From contig NZ_CP095848.1 of assembly GCF_023101345.1 (NCBI RefSeq), forward strand, positions 1,115,501 through 1,179,500: 64,000 nucleotides of DNA, read 5' to 3'. The first letter of the stretch is position 1, and each line of letters starts with the position of its first letter. This document shows positions 62,200-64,000 of this stretch, one piece after another. The DNA is from Hymenobacter sublimis (GTDB lineage Bacteria > Bacteroidota > Bacteroidia > Cytophagales > Hymenobacteraceae). Both the position numbers and the translations under genes were made by a program. The notes below the pieces were generated by a model. It saw only the letters and a list, made by a program, of their open reading frames with translations, was not told the origin of the DNA and did no database searches.

Positions 62200-63225
62200 C
62201 TACCGCACAGAGCTTTCTACCTGAAGAGCTGTAGCTGGTTGTGCTGGCAGGTGGGCGCTGGGCTCATCAGGTGGCTGCCACGGCTGGCTGGCGCGCTGCT
62301 GCACTAGGCGGCGGGTGGTCAGTACCTGGCGCCAGTGCTGCCAGAGGTAGCGCACGGCCCGCAAGGAGTCGCGCTCCGCTACCAACGAATAAGCCAGAAT
62401 ACCCAGCTGGCGCGGAATAGCGCGAGCCAGCAGGCCAGGGGCTTGCTCCCGGGTTGTGTTTTTCAGCAGCAACAGCCACTGGTTTTTCACGGCATCTACC
62501 TTGATAGCGCTGTTTAGGCGCCGGCGCAAGCGTAGGTTGGAGGGTAGGAACTGCCGGGGGTGCAAGGCCCGACAAGCGGGCTCAAACAAAGTATGCCAGC
62601 CGAAAAGGCGGCCTCGCCAAGCAATATCCCAGTCCTCCTTGTGGGCAAAGAAACGGGAATCGAAAAACTCGCCCTGCACGCGCAAATCATCAATGAAGCG
62701 CCGCCGGAACAGGGGTAGGGCACCATCGGCACCGTCTACGTAGGTAGCTGCCAGGGGCGCTACTTCACTGAGCCGTTGCCCGTGCAGGCGCAGGCCGTAG
62801 CGGCCGTCGGGCAGGGCTACCATGCCGGCGCTATCAATGCGTGGGTCCTCGTCCTGGTTCTGCAGCAGCAGGCCGCACACCGTACCAATGCGCGGATTTC
62901 GATGTATAGCTGCTATGGCCTGGGCCAGGTAGTCGGGGGCCATTTCGATGTCGGGATTCACCAGCAGCACCAGATCCGTGGTGGTGCGGTCGAGGGCGTA
63001 GTTGTGGCCCCCGCAGAAACCGGTATTCTGGGGCAGCCGGTGCAGGCGCAGGCGAGAATCGGTGGCCGCTAGCGCCTCTACCCGGGCGCAGGTGTCGTCG
63101 TGCGAGTTGTTGTCAACCACCCACAACTCAAAATCAGACCACGACTGAGCTAAAGCCGAACGCAGGCAGGCCTCAATGGAGTCCGCACTGTTCCACGACA
63201 CCAGAGAAAGTAGGACAGAGGGCAT
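62200..63225 (-). CDS. Family 2 glycosyltransferase (rhamnosyltransferase-like)
   Basis: From the ATG at 63225 the product has 341 residues. The longer frame to 63327 overlaps the upstream gene and is rejected. GT-A motifs: SVLLSLVSWNSADSIEACL, VVDNNSHDDT, QNTGFCGGHNYAL and the metal site VNPDIEM. The pattern is that of WbbL/RfbN-type rhamnosyl or related transferases. The C-terminal third is basic with amphipathic helices for membrane attachment. It follows the GT61-like gene by 31 bp and so shares its transcript. Confidence 0.92.
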   Translation of the reverse strand: MPSVLLSLVSWNSADSIEACLRSALAQSWSDFELWVVDNNSHDDTCARVEALAATDSRLRLHRLPQNTGFCGGHNYALDRTTTDLVLLVNPDIEMAPDYLAQAIAAIHRNPRIGTVCGLLLQNQDEDPRIDSAGMVALPDGRYGLRLHGQRLSEVAPLAATYVDGADGALPLFRRRFIDDLRVQGEFFDSRFFAHKEDWDIAWRGRLFGWHTLFEPACRALHPRQFLPSNLRLRRRLNSAIKVDAVKNQWLLLLKNTTREQAPGLLARAIPRQLGILAYSLVAERDSLRAVRYLWQHWRQVLTTRRLVQQRASQPWQPPDEPSAHLPAQPATALQVESSVR

Positions 63226-63256
63226 AGGCAGGGAGAGTAAAAAACAAAGCCTGGAA

Positions 63257-64000
63257 TTACACCGAGCGCACCGGGGTATGCTGGGCTTGGTTGCGCAGGG
63301 CTTTTTCGATGAGGGGCCGCAAGGCATCCAGGTCCACGGTTAGGTGGTCGCGCTGGGCCCCGGCGCGCGTGCGGCTGGGGTTAGGCGTATCACACACCAG
63401 GTAGTGGTGGTCGATGCCGATGCGGGCGGTAAATTCCATGTAATCAGCCACCACGAAGCTGCTGGGGAACAGCTCAATCAGTTGGGCACCCACCGGGCTC
63501 ACCACAATATTAGCCAGCCCAGCTCCCACCGCCGAGACAATAATCTGGGCCTGGGCAAACAGGGCCGTTTTCTCGTTCTGGGTGTAAGGAGTGAGTACGT
63601 GGGTTTCAAAGCCGTACTCGCGCAGCATGGCTTCCAGGGCCTCTTCATTAAGAATATGCCGGCCCGGCGCGTCGCGGCGGCTGATGTAGATGTAGGGGCT
63701 GAAGGAGCGATTTACTACCGGGGGCGGGAGCAGAATGCTGCGCAGAAACTTGCAGGCCCAGGCCGGCGTGTGGGTAAGGTTGCCGCGCACCCCGGGGGTA
63801 GCCAGTAGGCAGCGGGCTCGTACGTGCGGGTTCGTGGTGACGTCCACTAAGCGCTCCGGCCCGATGCCCAGCGCGCCCATGGTGTCCAGCACAAACCGCT
63901 TGGACTTATCATACACCAGAAAGTAATCAACGGCATCGAGCAGGCCGGCTTCGCGCACCAGGTACAAACGAGGTAGGGAATCAATCAGCCAGTGGTAGTA
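63257..64000 (-). CDS. GT61-like (DUF563) glycosyltransferase, partial
   Basis: The minus-strand frame is still open at the window edge, so the N-terminus is missing. The visible 247 residues have HWLIDSLPRL at the edge, RRDAPGRHILNEEALEAML, the nucleotide-sugar end motif AQIIVSAVGAGLANIVVSP and LIELFPSSF. These are the marks of the GT61 family, which adds pentoses or hexoses to surface glycans in bacteria. It precedes the GT2 gene in the same operon. Confidence 0.85.
   Translation of the reverse strand, partial: YYHWLIDSLPRLYLVREAGLLDAVDYFLVYDKSKRFVLDTMGALGIGPERLVDVTTNPHVRARCLLATPGVRGNLTHTPAWACKFLRSILLPPPVVNRSFSPYIYISRRDAPGRHILNEEALEAMLREYGFETHVLTPYTQNEKTALFAQAQIIVSAVGAGLANIVVSPVGAQLIELFPSSFVVADYMEFTARIGIDHHYLVCDTPNPSRTRAGAQRDHLTVDLDALRPLIEKALRNQAQHTPVRSV

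Overview
The window reads as chromosome of a GC-rich member of the Bacteroidota, most like Hymenobacter or a close relative in the Cytophagales. This is inferred from SusC/SusD pairs, a hybrid two-component regulator with an AraC output domain, a CHU_C (type IX secretion) protein, LytS/LytTR pairs, curlin-repeat protein and TAnnTTTG-type promoter elements. No rRNA or tRNA gene was seen.

Layout. 1-3.7 kb is mobile-element debris: an IS3-family element with a dead orfA, then a replication-type HTH protein with a partner gene. A decayed second copy of the HTH gene lies near 9.3 kb. 3.7-8.7 kb holds minus-strand nucleotide biosynthesis genes (purE-purK, pyrC, pyrB), with a predicted translation-coupled attenuator ahead of pyrB and a small unknown gene bracketed by inverted repeats. 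9.4-12 kb has two exported lipoproteins (PQQ-sugar-dehydrogenase-like and S41 peptidase-like). 12.4-19.6 kb is a signalling cluster of two five-PAS histidine kinases, a GAF protein and a single-domain response regulator. 20-31 kb is mixed: MBL-fold hydrolase, putative recombination protein, beta-propeller, aldo/keto reductase pseudogene, LytS/LytTR pair, esterase, SDR and zinc alcohol dehydrogenase.

32.3-45.1 kb is a coherent fructan utilisation locus on the plus strand: hybrid two-component regulator with a sugar-binding sensor, SusC, SusD, inner-membrane sugar porter, PfkB fructokinase and a periplasmic GH32 fructanase. 45.3-47.4 kb is a two-gene ATP-grasp plus LLM flavin-oxidoreductase operon. 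48.3-49.6 kb is an orphan curlin-repeat protein, followed by a candidate small RNA on the opposite strand. 50.1-55 kb has a second LytS/LytTR pair, a tiny lipoprotein and a T9SS-type secreted protein. 55.3-64 kb is exopolysaccharide synthesis: initiating phosphoglycosyltransferase, WecG/TagA transferase, glucose-1-phosphate cytidylyltransferase, nucleotide-sugar modifying enzymes and two converging glycosyltransferases, the last cut by the window edge.

The most unusual signal is in the operon gaps. In five intercistronic spaces (after susC, susD, the sugar porter, the phosphoglycosyltransferase and rfbF) nearly the whole gap is two facing arms of degenerate 7-8 nt tandem repeats. They start a few bases after the upstream stop and end a few bases before the next start. 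The repeat unit differs from gap to gap but the architecture is the same. Other notable items are REP-like dispersed palindromes, a pseudoknotted small-RNA candidate, an octanucleotide repeat across a fructokinase start codon, and the pyrB leader. All assignments are from reading the sequence; no database search was possible.
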